From Sphingobacteriales bacterium (GTDB taxonomy: Bacteria > Bacteroidota > Bacteroidia > Chitinophagales > JADIYW01), in the NCBI GenBank assembly GCA_016699615.1, contig CP064984.1, forward strand, positions 1,550,001 to 1,614,000: a DNA stretch of 64,000 bases, given 5' to 3'. Below are positions 1 through 8,749 of this stretch, one piece after another; within the stretch, counting starts at the first letter, position 1; each line of letters starts with the position of its first letter. The position numbers were made by a program, and so were the translations under genes. The notes under the pieces were generated by a model. The model made no database searches, was not told the origin of the DNA, and worked only from the letters and a program-made list of their open reading frames with translations.

Positions 1-20
1 TAGTAGCTCTTTTTTTATTT

Positions 21-1079
21 ATGCAACAGATTAGAAACATACCTCAGAAGTATTTGAATATTATTTTCGTATTTGCATCATTATTGGTTTACAATAGTAT
101 TATATTATATAAATACAAAAACTATGGTCTACTAACAAGAAACTACATATTAGCACAGTTTTCATTTACATATCAAAAAGTTGGATTTATATCACGTGGA
201 CTTGTGCCAAGTATTTTAGAGTTATTTGATATGAATAGCAAAATATATATTTTAATATGTTTTAACATATTTATTATATTATATACATACGCGATTTTAA
301 AGATATTAAATCTATATAGTGCTAGTAAAACAAGATTATCTGTAATAGCATTTTTATTTCTATTTTTTGGTGTTCCGCATTTTGCACAAGATGCATTTAG
401 AATGGATTTAGTAATTCAAACTATTTGTCTATTTATATTTATATCATTAAAAAGACACCAAATCATAGCTGTATTAATATTGTCAATAATTTCTATGTTT
501 GTGCACGAAGCATCTATATTTTTAATAATACCTATTTTATTTATTTCCAAACTAAGTACATACAAAAAAATTTCAACAACAATATTTCTGTCATTATTGT
601 TTATTCTAATTTCAATTTATTCTACAAAAATTAATGAACATTATGCAATTAAACTAGTACAAAATTATTTACATATTTATTCTATTCCAAAAGAAATTTA
701 TTTATTGCATATACAAAAAATTGATACTACTTTTACAAATATATTTTCAACATATAATTTGTCAATTTTAATTTTAGTTGGATTTATATATATAGTTATC
801 TTGATATTTTCATTCCCAAAACTATTTAAAGCAAATACTTATAAGTTTTCATTTCTTGTTTTTTTTCCTTTATTATTATGTCTTATTGCTGTTGATTATT
901 ATAGATGGTATTGCTTTATGTTTTTTCTTGCAATGATTATGTATTATAATTATGGTTATATATTTACAAGGAAGTCGTTTTATATTCTATTAGGAACGAC
1001 TATTTTATTAGGAATTCCAGATTCTATTAATCTTAGATTTGGTGTCTTACCATTATTACTACAAATTATAGGGAAATAG
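21..1079 (+). CDS. Multi-pass membrane protein of a surface-polysaccharide locus
   Basis: This 352-residue protein is strongly hydrophobic, with roughly nine or ten predicted membrane segments, the first at residues ~12-30 and the last at ~330-348. After the first segment it has a G-F-I-S-R-G-L motif (residues ~55-61). I have seen similar GFxxRGL motifs in uncharacterised membrane proteins of polysaccharide clusters, so a role in polysaccharide polymerisation or export is an inference. The stop codon is one base before the start of a glycosyltransferase gene, so the two are almost certainly co-transcribed. The ATG at position 21 is the first in frame; the upstream 20 bases are the window edge, so the operon probably begins outside. 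I do not recognise the exact family. Confidence 0.75.
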   Translation: MQQIRNIPQKYLNIIFVFASLLVYNSIILYKYKNYGLLTRNYILAQFSFTYQKVGFISRGLVPSILELFDMNSKIYILICFNIFIILYTYAILKILNLYSASKTRLSVIAFLFLFFGVPHFAQDAFRMDLVIQTICLFIFISLKRHQIIAVLILSIISMFVHEASIFLIIPILFISKLSTYKKISTTIFLSLLFILISIYSTKINEHYAIKLVQNYLHIYSIPKEIYLLHIQKIDTTFTNIFSTYNLSILILVGFIYIVILIFSFPKLFKANTYKFSFLVFFPLLLCLIAVDYYRWYCFMFFLAMIMYYNYGYIFTRKSFYILLGTTILLGIPDSINLRFGVLPLLLQIIGK

Positions 1080-1080
1080 T

Positions 1081-2209
1081 ATGGAAATTGAAGAAATCAA
1101 TGTTTTTACAAATGGTGATGCTCGCAAATTGAGTACATGGTCTAATTTCCCTTATTTTTTTACTGAAAGTTTAAAATCTAAAGGAATCAAGGTAAATTAT
1201 ATCAATACACAGCCAAATAAGATTCTAAAAAATATTTACAAATTTTCCATTTGGCAAATTTTAAAAGGAACTCCCAAATACGACAGCTATGATTATTATA
1301 GAACAAAATTTAATAGATTTTTTGTTAATAAAATTATTAAAAATGCTGTTAGAAAATACCCAAATGCGGATGTCAATTTATTTTTAAATTTTAGTTTCTC
1401 AGCAAAACCGTTTTCAGCAAAGCCAACAATACTATTTGGTGATTGGACATATGAGTTATATTTTAAACAATTTAAAAACAGGAAGCCTTCTAATTTGGAG
1501 CAATCTTTTATTGATGCAGAAAATAATTGCATAGAAACTGCTAATGCTGTTTTTGTGATGTTTCCAAGAATGGCAAAATTAATTCAAGCTCGATATAAAA
1601 ATCCAAATATCTATAACTTGAGTGGCTATTTCATCAACTCTACTCAGAATACAAATGCCGATGATATAATACAACAGAAGTTACATTCTTATAAATTATT
1701 ATTTATTGGTACTATAAAATATATTGAAGGTGCAAATATTTTAATTGATGCAGTAAGCAAGCTATTACCAAAGTATCCAAAATTAGAAGTACATATTATT
1801 GGCATGAAATCATCTGATTTTAATAAACTTCCAGATTTTGTACATTGTTATGGTTATTTAGATAAAGCAAAAAATGATGATAGAAATATCTATAACAACT
1901 TAATGGAAAGTGCAAAAATGATTGTAAATACAACACCAAAATGGAGTGGTTTCTCTTCAGTAATTGAAGCTATGTATTTTTACAATCCAGTAATAACTAC
2001 TGCCTATGATGACTTTTTTAGAAACTTTTGATACTCCAATAAATTTTGGCATTATCAATAAAAGTAATAACACACTTGCCGAAGAAATTAGTAATATTAT
2101 TGAAGATATCAATTACACACAACTTTGCATGAACGCACACAATGCTGTAAAAGATTTTACTTGGGAAAATTATATTAATAAGTTCATTAAAGTACTTAAA
2201 TCACTCTAA
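1081..2209 (+). pseudogene. Glycosyltransferase (GT-B fold), frameshifted near the C terminus
   Basis: Read in one frame this encodes 316 residues and stops at 2031. The sequence continues without loss of similarity in another frame to 2209, adding about 60 residues. The C-terminal half looks like the donor-binding domain of a GT1/GT4-type glycosyltransferase: a strand L-L-F-I-G-T followed by an I-L-I-D-A helix, then a G-F-S-S-V-I-E-A-M segment (residues ~288-296) where the nucleotide-sugar-binding Glu normally lies. The frame changes in a run of six T at 2014-2019. With five T the text reads on as DDFLETFDTPINFG, which fits the family. It follows the membrane protein by one base and probably works on the same surface glycan. 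The stop overlaps the convergent fadH by a few bases. It is either a real pseudogene or a base-calling error. Confidence 0.8.
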
Positions 2210-4230
2210 ACTTCTGCTGCTAATCTTGCGGCTTGGTTGATGGCTCTTTTGGCATCTAGCTCGCCTGCTTCGAAAGCACCACCTATTACATGTACTTTTT
2301 TGCCCATTTCCACCAATGGTTGCTCCAAACTACGTTGTGATACTTGTCCTGCACAGATTACAACATTATCACATGGATAAACTTGTGCTTGTTTATCTTT
2401 ATCTAAGTAATGTAAGCCTTTGTCATCTATTTTTAAGTATTCTACACCAGCTATCATCTTCACTTTTTTCATCTTCAATGTTGTACGATGTATCCAGCCT
2501 GTTGTTTTGCCTAATTTTGCACCTACTTTTCCTGCTGTGCGCTGAAACATGACTACCTTTCTTGCTGGTGCTTCTATTTCTTGTTGTATGCCAGCTACAC
2601 CACCACGTACTTCATTTGTTCTATCTACGCCCCATTCTTTCAGCCATGCTTCTTTATTTAATGTGGTGCTTTCGCCTTCGTGCGTCAAAAATTCCGCCAC
2701 ATCAAAGCCAATGCCACCTGCGCCAATTACTGCAACTGTATCACCTACTTTTGCATTGTTTTTTAATACATCAATATAGCCTAATACTTTTGGATGATCT
2801 GTTCCTTCAAAACGCACATCACGTGGCGTAATTCCTGTTGCAATGACTACTTCATCATAATTTGCTAAATCTTTTGCGTCTACTCTTTTATTCAATTGTA
2901 CATCTACTTTATGTTTTTTCAATTGTACATCAAAATATCTTAAGGTTTCGTAAAATTCTTCTTTACCAGGAATTCTTTTTGCCATATTAAACTGTCCACC
3001 AATTTTATCATCTGCATCAAATAATGTAACTTGATGTCCACGCTCTGCAGCAATAGAAGAAAATGCCATGCCTGCTGGACCAGCACCGACAACCGCAATC
3101 TTTTTTGATGTTGATGTTGGCAAATATGCTATTTCTGTTTCATGACATGCTCTTGGATTTACCAAACATGATGATAATTTATTTGAGAATGTATGATCTA
3201 AGCATGCTTGATTGCAAGCAATACAAGTATTAATTTCTTCTTCCTTACCTTGTTTTGCTTTCTTTACCCAATTTTCGTCTGCCAAAAATGGTCGAGCCAT
3301 ACTCACCATATCTGCGCAACCATCTGCCAAAACTTGCTCAGCCACACTTGGCATGTTTATTCTATTTGAAGTACATAATGGAACTGATACTTCTGGTTTT
3401 AATTTTTGTGTTACCCAAGAGAATCCTGCTCTTGGTACAGATGTTGCAATGGTTGGTATTCTTGCTTCGTGCCATCCAATTCCTGTGTTTATTATTGTTG
3501 CACCAGCTTTCTCTACATTTTTTGCTAATTGAACAATTTCTTCCCAAGTACTACCATCTTCTATCAAATCTAACATAGACAAACGATAAATGATGATAAA
3601 ATCTTTACCTACTTTTTGTCTTGCTTTTTCTATAATTTCTATTGGGAATCGCATTCTATTTTCATAGCTTCCACCATATTCATCAGTTCTTTGGTTAGTA
3701 TGTTTTACTAGAAATTGATTAATTAAATAACCTTCGCTTCCCATAATTTCCACGCCATCGTATCCTGCTTCTCTGGCAAGTGCAGCACAATCTGCAAAAT
3801 CACTGATGGTGCGTTTTACGCCTCTTGTTGTTAGTGCTCTTGGTTTGAATGGATTGATTGGTGCTTGTATTCTACTAGGTGCCACACTTAATGGATGATA
3901 TGCATACCTACCTGCGTGCAATATTTGCATGGCAATTTTTCCGCCTTCGCTGTGTACTGCATCAGTTACAATTTTATGTCTACGCACATGTGCGCTATTG
4001 GTCATTCTTTCTGCAAATGGTTTTAACCAACCTTCCCAATTTGGTGCCATGCCTCCTGTTACTATTAGACCTACATCGCCTTTTGCTCTTTCTGCGTAAA
4101 ATGCAGCTAATTTATTAAAACCATCTTTGTCTTCTTCTAAATTGGTGTGCATGGAGCCCATCAATACTCTGTTTTTTAATTTAGTAAAACCTAAATCTAA
4201 TTCTGACAGTAATATTGGGTATTTATTCAT
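2206..4230 (-). CDS. fadH: NADPH-dependent 2,4-dienoyl-CoA reductase (FadH type)
   Basis: At 674 residues this is the normal length of the bacterial 2,4-dienoyl-CoA reductase, an iron-sulfur flavoenzyme that reduces conjugated dienoyl-CoA esters during oxidation of unsaturated fatty acids. The first ~330 residues form an old-yellow-enzyme TIM barrel. Next is a [4Fe-4S] cysteine cluster starting C-I-A-C-N-Q-A-C (around residue 335), with a fourth Cys in S-S-C-L-V-N-P. Two dinucleotide-binding motifs follow: AVVGAGPAGMA for FAD and AVIGAGGIGFDVAEFL for NAD(P). The gene stands alone, convergent with the glycosyltransferase. About 157 bases separate its start from the downstream end of the NO-stress operon. 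Other members of the family act on trimethylamine or enoates, but the length and the domain order favour FadH. Confidence 0.93.
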   Translation of the reverse strand: MNKYPILLSELDLGFTKLKNRVLMGSMHTNLEEDKDGFNKLAAFYAERAKGDVGLIVTGGMAPNWEGWLKPFAERMTNSAHVRRHKIVTDAVHSEGGKIAMQILHAGRYAYHPLSVAPSRIQAPINPFKPRALTTRGVKRTISDFADCAALAREAGYDGVEIMGSEGYLINQFLVKHTNQRTDEYGGSYENRMRFPIEIIEKARQKVGKDFIIIYRLSMLDLIEDGSTWEEIVQLAKNVEKAGATIINTGIGWHEARIPTIATSVPRAGFSWVTQKLKPEVSVPLCTSNRINMPSVAEQVLADGCADMVSMARPFLADENWVKKAKQGKEEEINTCIACNQACLDHTFSNKLSSCLVNPRACHETEIAYLPTSTSKKIAVVGAGPAGMAFSSIAAERGHQVTLFDADDKIGGQFNMAKRIPGKEEFYETLRYFDVQLKKHKVDVQLNKRVDAKDLANYDEVVIATGITPRDVRFEGTDHPKVLGYIDVLKNNAKVGDTVAVIGAGGIGFDVAEFLTHEGESTTLNKEAWLKEWGVDRTNEVRGGVAGIQQEIEAPARKVVMFQRTAGKVGAKLGKTTGWIHRTTLKMKKVKMIAGVEYLKIDDKGLHYLDKDKQAQVYPCDNVVICAGQVSQRSLEQPLVEMGKKVHVIGGAFEAGELDAKRAINQAARLAAEV

Positions 4231-4387
4231 CTTATATAATTTCTAGTTAAAAATAAATTCTTTAACTCTAAGGTAATAAAAAAATGAAATTCAATGCGTG
4301 CATTGGAAATATTTTATTCAAAAATTATTTTCACTTCAACATAGAATACTGAAAAGATTTTGATACAAAATAAACTAAAACAATAGT

Positions 4388-5110
4388 TTAGTTTAATTCT
4401 GCTTCCATTCTAATTGCCTTTGGAAATAATATATTGTTTTCTAGATGTATGTGTAAGTGTAAATCTTGTTCAAATTCGTTGAGTAATGCATAGGTTACTT
4501 TATAAGTATTGCAAGCATCTTCTGGTGGTGTGTATTGGTTGCTTAATGCCTCAATTCTTCTAAATCTTTCGCCTTCAGTATTATGCTCTTCCATCATCAT
4601 GTGAATTGGATTTTGTACTGTGCCAAATTGTGGTGCATCAAGTTGTTTGTGTTCTTGTTTTGTTCTTAGCATTTTTCTAATGAATGGAAAAAGTATTAAT
4701 TCTTCCTTTTTCATGTGCACGGTAAGTTCTGCAGCTGACGCATCAAATTGTTCTTTAATTTCTAATAATTCTGGATGATATGGTCCATGAACTTTGCAAA
4801 CTTTATTTAGATAAGGTGTGATTTCTTGTATTTTTTCTTCTACATAACGATGATGTCTTTTCTCTATATAGTCTACTAATAAATCTAATGGCCATGATTG
4901 ATAATCAGTTTGTGTATCAGATTTGGCATGTAATGCTTCATCTAAATCTTGGATTACTGCTTTCGAATCAATGTTCTTTAATTCGCATGCTTCTTTAATT
5001 GTTCTATTGCCTTGACAACAGAAATCAATATTGTATTTTTTAAATACTGTTGCTGTGCGGTAGTTTTGTGCTACCATTTCTCCGATAATGGTGTTTTCTT
5101 GTGCGTTCAT
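4388..5110 (-). CDS. ric: Iron-sulfur cluster repair di-iron protein (RIC / YtfE / ScdA)
   Basis: This 240-residue protein has the two-domain build of RIC proteins, which repair iron-sulfur centres damaged by nitric oxide or peroxide. The N-terminal ScdA_N (DUF542) domain carries the C-C-Q-G motif (residues ~32-35). A hemerythrin-like four-helix domain follows, with repeated His and Glu ligands, for example H-R-Y-V-E-E, H-M-K-K-E-E and H-L-E-N-N. Its start overlaps the stop of the upstream membrane-protein gene in an ATGA, so translation is probably coupled. It is the last gene of an operon led by an Rrf2 regulator and a truncated haemoglobin, which strongly supports a nitrosative-stress role. 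Length and motifs are complete. Confidence 0.93.
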   Translation of the reverse strand: MNAQENTIIGEMVAQNYRTATVFKKYNIDFCCQGNRTIKEACELKNIDSKAVIQDLDEALHAKSDTQTDYQSWPLDLLVDYIEKRHHRYVEEKIQEITPYLNKVCKVHGPYHPELLEIKEQFDASAAELTVHMKKEELILFPFIRKMLRTKQEHKQLDAPQFGTVQNPIHMMMEEHNTEGERFRRIEALSNQYTPPEDACNTYKVTYALLNEFEQDLHLHIHLENNILFPKAIRMEAELN

Positions 5111-5559
5111 ATTTTTGTTTTTTTTATGAATAATATTCCGAATATTGATAAGGAAATAACTTTTATCATTTCTAAGATGATATAGTAAAAATGTATGTTT
5201 GATGGTAAAACAATCTTGTTTTGAATATGCAATTCTGCTCTAGCATCAAGCGCAGGCAATAGCCAAAATGTTTGAATTAGTAGAATGAAAAATGCAATAG
5301 AAAAGTATACATTATTCCAAGTAATTTTCTTTTCATTAGAAAAAAATAAATTTAAAATTATGATGATAGAAAATATCCACTCCATTTTATTTAGTGCATC
5401 AAACACGATTCTTCCAATACCTAATCCTAATGGTAGTGTTATGTCTGGTGCGCGAAATTTAAGCCATGCTTCCATAAAACTTATAGCGCAAACAAATCCT
5501 ATCCAGATATATGTTGAGATTAATGCTATTGGCTGATTTATGGTTTTTACAGTGTTCAT
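5107..5559 (-). CDS. Four-helix membrane protein of the NO-stress operon, function unknown
   Basis: This 150-residue integral membrane protein has four predicted membrane spans: residues ~11-33, ~58-76, ~82-102 and ~122-146. It sits between the truncated haemoglobin and RIC genes and overlaps both by ATGA (5556-5559 and 5107-5110). Translational coupling on both sides suggests all three are made together. I do not recognise a named family. It has no obvious haem-binding His pairs across helices and no signal sequence. The context suggests a membrane partner in handling NO or in respiration under nitrosative stress, but that is inference from position alone. Confidence 0.8.
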   Translation of the reverse strand: MNTVKTINQPIALISTYIWIGFVCAISFMEAWLKFRAPDITLPLGLGIGRIVFDALNKMEWIFSIIIILNLFFSNEKKITWNNVYFSIAFFILLIQTFWLLPALDARAELHIQNKIVLPSNIHFYYIILEMIKVISLSIFGILFIKKTKI

Positions 5560-5960
5560 AGTAATGGTGTACTTGTATTTTTTCTATAGTGCTCAATTTT
5601 GTATTGAAACATTTCTGCCATTCTATTTCCTTGCCATTTTGCACGTTCTGCTTTTTCGCCAACAAATAAATCATCGATTGTTGTATTGAATATTTCTATC
5701 CATCTTTCAAAATGAATTTTATCTACTGGCAATTTTGCATGTGGTACAAATGGGCTTCCAAAATATGTATGTTCATCTAGCAATACAGTTTGCCAAAAGC
5801 AATACATTTTTTCTAAGTGTTGCTGCCATTTATCATTAATCTTATTATTAAAAATAACTGCGAGCAAATCGTCTTGTCTAATCTTATCATAGAATGTATC
5901 TACAAAAAATTTTATATCATCTAATGTTTGTATGTCTTTTTTATAATACTGGATATTCAT
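5556..5960 (-). CDS. Group III truncated haemoglobin
   Basis: This 134-residue protein matches group III truncated haemoglobins, small haem proteins that bind O2 or NO. Visible landmarks are the N-terminal V-D-T-F-Y-D-K-I helix, the F-W-Q-T-V-L-L segment, F-G-S-P-F-x-P-H (residues ~68-75), a proximal-His region H-F-E-R-W (residues ~83-87), and a C-terminal A-x-R-M-A-E-M-F helix. It follows the Rrf2 regulator by 22 bases and overlaps the next gene by four. In this operon a role in NO scavenging or delivery to a reductase is likely. No reductase domain is present in this protein. Confidence 0.92.
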   Translation of the reverse strand: MNIQYYKKDIQTLDDIKFFVDTFYDKIRQDDLLAVIFNNKINDKWQQHLEKMYCFWQTVLLDEHTYFGSPFVPHAKLPVDKIHFERWIEIFNTTIDDLFVGEKAERAKWQGNRMAEMFQYKIEHYRKNTSTPLL

Positions 5961-5982
5961 ATCTACTATTTTTGCAAATTTT

Positions 5983-6417
5983 TTACCTTTTTAAATAAAC
6001 CAAACCCAACTCTAAGTTTGATGTTAATGATTTTATAGATGTGGTTTCCAGCATTTGTTTAATATCATCTCTTATTTTTTTAAATTGATGATGAACAGGA
6101 CATGGCATTTTTTCATTGCATTTTTTCAAACCCAAACCACAACTTTTGTATATACTATTTCCATCAATTGCTGATACGATATCACATAGATTTAGTTTTT
6201 CAATTTTCTTGAGTTCCATAGAAAAACCACCTGTTGGTCCTTTGCTAGTCATTATTATTTCTTTTCTAGAAAGCTCTTGCAATATTTTAGATGTATATGC
6301 TTCTGGTGATTCAATTGCTTTGGCTACATCTTTTAGACTTACCTTTTTATTGTCTAGTGAGTTACCAGCAATATAGATCGTTGCTTTTATACCATATTCA
6401 CAAGTTTTAGAAAACAT
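5983..6417 (-). CDS. Rrf2-family transcriptional regulator (NsrR/IscR-like)
   Basis: This winged-helix regulator of 144 residues begins MFSKTCEYGIKA, the usual Rrf2 start. The ATG at 6415-6417 is chosen because an upstream in-frame codon at 6444 would lie inside the promoter -7 box (6432-6439). The sequence shows the recognition-helix region (S-P-E-A-Y-T-S-K-I-L-Q-E-L), a G-P-T-G-G-F wing, and three cysteines in S-C-G-L-x4-C-x5-C that match the iron-sulfur ligands of NsrR and IscR. It heads an operon with truncated haemoglobin and RIC, so an NO-sensing NsrR-like role is a good inference. A palindrome at 6450-6479 upstream suggests autoregulation. Confidence 0.92.
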   Translation of the reverse strand: MFSKTCEYGIKATIYIAGNSLDNKKVSLKDVAKAIESPEAYTSKILQELSRKEIIMTSKGPTGGFSMELKKIEKLNLCDIVSAIDGNSIYKSCGLGLKKCNEKMPCPVHHQFKKIRDDIKQMLETTSIKSLTSNLELGLVYLKR

Positions 6418-6431
6418 GTAATGAATTTTAT

Positions 6432-6464
6432 CAAAGATAAACATTAATTATAATAGTGGATAAA
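6432..6464 (-). promoter_or_regulatory. Bacteroidota-type promoter of the NO-stress operon
   Basis: On the minus strand a perfect -7 box TATCTTTG (TAnnTTTG consensus) lies at 6439-6432. About 21 bases further upstream is TTTA (6464-6461) in place of the -33 TTTG. The -7 box ends 14 bases before the regulator ATG at 6417, implying a very short leader. Confidence 0.55.
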
Positions 6465-6479
6465 AATGTCCGTTATTAT
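6450..6479. promoter_or_regulatory. 30-bp imperfect palindrome, candidate Rrf2 operator
   Basis: The arms ATAATAGTGGA (6450-6460) and TCCGTTATTAT (6469-6479) pair at 9 of 11 positions around an 8-base centre. The site overlaps the -33 region of the operon promoter, where a repressor would block RNA polymerase. Binding by the Rrf2 protein encoded next to it is inferred. Confidence 0.45.
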
Positions 6480-6517
6480 ATTGTGAAATAAAATTAAATT
6501 TTAGAGCAACGAAAAAG

Positions 6518-6982
6518 TCAATGTTTATTTAATTCACTTGGAAATTTATCTTCTATTAGATTTAGATTGATATTATGTTCTAAATATGCTTTTAAGCCAT
6601 CTAAAACTGTAGTAAAACCACCAGTTTTATCTATTATAGATTGAATTAGATTTGGGTCATCTACATCAAAACCATAATTTTTTATGGTTACATAAGTCTT
6701 ATGTTCTGAAAGTTCTAGAAACTCAAATACAATTGTTGTTGTAGGATTTTCCCATTCTATGACAATTTTTTTATTTGCAATAATTTCTTTTACAAATACT
6801 TTAGTAGAAAAATTATACATTTTCCAAGTCCACTCAATTGTTTCATTTTCTTCCAATCGTCCACTAGATTTGCTAAACCAAAAGTTTGTAGTAATATTTG
6901 GGTTAATAAATGCATCGAAAACTTCTACAATTGGCTTTCTAATCATCATTTGCGTTTCAATAATTATATTTTGTTCTTCCAT
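6518..6982 (-). CDS. SRPBCC / AHSA1-like domain protein
   Basis: This ~154-residue protein starts MEEQNIII; the ATG at 6980-6982 is preferred over a TTG eight codons upstream. The pattern is that of the START-like AHSA1 family: an early P-I-V-E-V-F-D-A-F helix, then W-F-S-K-S-S-G-R-L, a W-x-W pair in T-I-E-W-T-W-K-M-Y, and a long C-terminal helix after G-G-F-T-T-V-L-D-G-L. These proteins bind hydrophobic ligands or act as small chaperone-like partners; a substrate cannot be deduced. It is a single gene reading away from the SDR gene at 7096 and lies upstream of the regulator operon with no clear functional link. Confidence 0.82.
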   Translation of the reverse strand: MEEQNIIIETQMMIRKPIVEVFDAFINPNITTNFWFSKSSGRLEENETIEWTWKMYNFSTKVFVKEIIANKKIVIEWENPTTTIVFEFLELSEHKTYVTIKNYGFDVDDPNLIQSIIDKTGGFTTVLDGLKAYLEHNINLNLIEDKFPSELNKH

Positions 6983-7095
6983 TTTGTAGATTATATTGCT
7001 TATCAAAAGTAAAATTATACGTTTAATAAAACAAAAGAAAAAGAAATTACATGCATTTCAATTATTATAACTTGAATATTTTGTAATTTTATACT

Positions 7096-7905
7096 ATGAA
7101 TAAATCATTTTTAAATAAATATGGTAGTTGGGCAATAATTACTGGAGCATCAAGTGGTATTGGTGTTGAGTTTGCCAAGCAAATTGCAGCATTAGGTTTA
7201 AATACGGTATTGGTGGCGCGTAGAAAGGCAAGATTGGAAGCATTAGCAAAAGAATTAGAATCACAATACAAAATAAAGACACTTTGCGTAGAATGCGATG
7301 TCGCAGAAGATGGATTTCAAAACATCATATTAGATGCAACGAAAGATTTAGAAGTTGGTTTAATGGTCAATAATGCTGGCATCAATTGTGAAGGACAATT
7401 TTTTAGAGGCGATTTGAATAGAAATATGCAAATGATACAAGTAAATATGAAGGCACCTTTTGTATTGGCTTACGAATATGGCAAAAAGTTTGTTGAGCAA
7501 AAAAGAGGTGGAATTATTTTCACATCATCTATCAGTGCTTTTAATGCGCATCCATATCTTTCGCATTATGCTGCTACAAAAGCATACATACTTTCCTTAG
7601 CAGAAAGCATGAACTACGAATTTAAAGACAAAAATGTAGATGTGATTGCGCTTTGTCCTGGAATGACTAAATCTGAAATGACAAAAGGCATGAAAGACAG
7701 CATGTTGCTGATGGAAGCGAAACCAGTAGTAGAAAGTGCCTTGCAAGAACTCGGAAAATCTGCAGTTATCATTCCAGGCATAGTCAATAAAGTACAATCG
7801 TTTATCAATAGTAGAATGTTGGGTAGAATTTCTGCAAGAAATTTTTCTGCCAAAGTTTTAGAAAATGTATTGCCTGGCGTAAAGCAAAAAAAATCAAAAA
7901 AATAA
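7096..7905 (+). CDS. Short-chain dehydrogenase/reductase
   Basis: This classical SDR of 269 residues has T-G-A-S-S-G-I-G (residues ~16-23) for the dinucleotide, N-N-A-G (~92-95), a catalytic Ser in F-T-S-S-I-S, and the Y-A-A-T-K pair (~157-161). The glycine-rich motif followed by A-R-R-K-A-R suggests NADP preference, since Arg residues after strand 2 bind the 2'-phosphate. The C-terminal tail is basic (K-Q-K-K-S-K-K). Its stop is immediately followed by the tpiA ATG with no spacer, so the two form an operon. The substrate is unknown; the family resembles DltE/YqjQ-type and acyl-chain reductases. Confidence 0.9.
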   Translation: MNKSFLNKYGSWAIITGASSGIGVEFAKQIAALGLNTVLVARRKARLEALAKELESQYKIKTLCVECDVAEDGFQNIILDATKDLEVGLMVNNAGINCEGQFFRGDLNRNMQMIQVNMKAPFVLAYEYGKKFVEQKRGGIIFTSSISAFNAHPYLSHYAATKAYILSLAESMNYEFKDKNVDVIALCPGMTKSEMTKGMKDSMLLMEAKPVVESALQELGKSAVIIPGIVNKVQSFINSRMLGRISARNFSAKVLENVLPGVKQKKSKK

Positions 7906-8673
7906 ATGAGAAAGAAAATAGTTGCTGGCAACTGGAAAATGAATCTTGGAAAAGATGATGCCATTAAATTGGTACAGCAAATTACTAATCAATATGATGA
8001 ATTAAGTTTGTCTGAAACAAAACAAATGATACTTGCACCAAGTTTTGTGCTTTTAGATATCATAAATGAAGCAATTAAAGGATATTCATTTATCAATATT
8101 GCTGCACAAAATTGTAGTGAACATAATGTTGGTGCATACACTGGAGAAGTTGCTGCATCTATGTTAGAAAGTATCGGAATTAATTATTGTATCATTGGTC
8201 ACTCAGAAAGAAGACAATATTATTATGAAGACAATGATATTCTAATAAAAAAAGTACAACAAGCATTACAATATAATATAAAGCCAATTTTTTGTTGTGG
8301 CGAGCCAATTGAGATTAGAACAGCTGAAACATATTTTGAATACATTGAACAACAAATCAAAGCAGTAATTTTTCAATTGAGTGATATAGATTTTAAAAAT
8401 ATTATAATTGCCTACGAACCAATTTGGGCAATTGGAACTGGAAGAACAGCATCTGCTGCACAAGCACAAGAAGTGCATAGATTTATAAGAGATTTAATAG
8501 CACAGCAATATAATAAGGAAACTGCAAACCAAACAACCATACTTTATGGTGGAAGTGTGAATGCGCAAAATGCCGCAGATTTATTTTCGTGTGATGATAT
8601 TGATGGTGCTTTAGTTGGTGGCGCATCATTAAAAAGCAATGAGTTTATTGAAATTACAAAAGCATTAAAATAA
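7906..8673 (+). CDS. tpiA: Triosephosphate isomerase
   Basis: This 255-residue TIM-barrel enzyme interconverts glyceraldehyde 3-phosphate and dihydroxyacetone phosphate in glycolysis. All catalytic landmarks are present: G-N-W-K-M-N with the catalytic Lys (residues ~9-14), I-I-G-H-S-E-R-R with the electrophilic His (~96-103), A-Y-E-P-I-W-A-I-G-T-G with the base Glu followed by the flexible loop (~170-180), and the phosphate-binding Y-G-G-S-V and G-G-A-S-L loops. It begins directly after the SDR stop codon. It appears intact and is the only copy in the window. Confidence 0.97.
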   Translation: MRKKIVAGNWKMNLGKDDAIKLVQQITNQYDELSLSETKQMILAPSFVLLDIINEAIKGYSFINIAAQNCSEHNVGAYTGEVAASMLESIGINYCIIGHSERRQYYYEDNDILIKKVQQALQYNIKPIFCCGEPIEIRTAETYFEYIEQQIKAVIFQLSDIDFKNIIIAYEPIWAIGTGRTASAAQAQEVHRFIRDLIAQQYNKETANQTTILYGGSVNAQNAADLFSCDDIDGALVGGASLKSNEFIEITKALK

Positions 8674-8749
8674 ATAGTATCTGAAATACAAAAAAATAAC
8701 ATTTTTTGTCATCATAGTGTCTTAGCTTTTCTTAAATTTATAGCACAAG

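Noticed and set aside
3212..3578. Open frames on the plus strand opposite fadH, and similar antisense frames opposite the macroglobulin gene
   Set aside because: They are shadows of strongly supported genes on the other strand and show no motifs.
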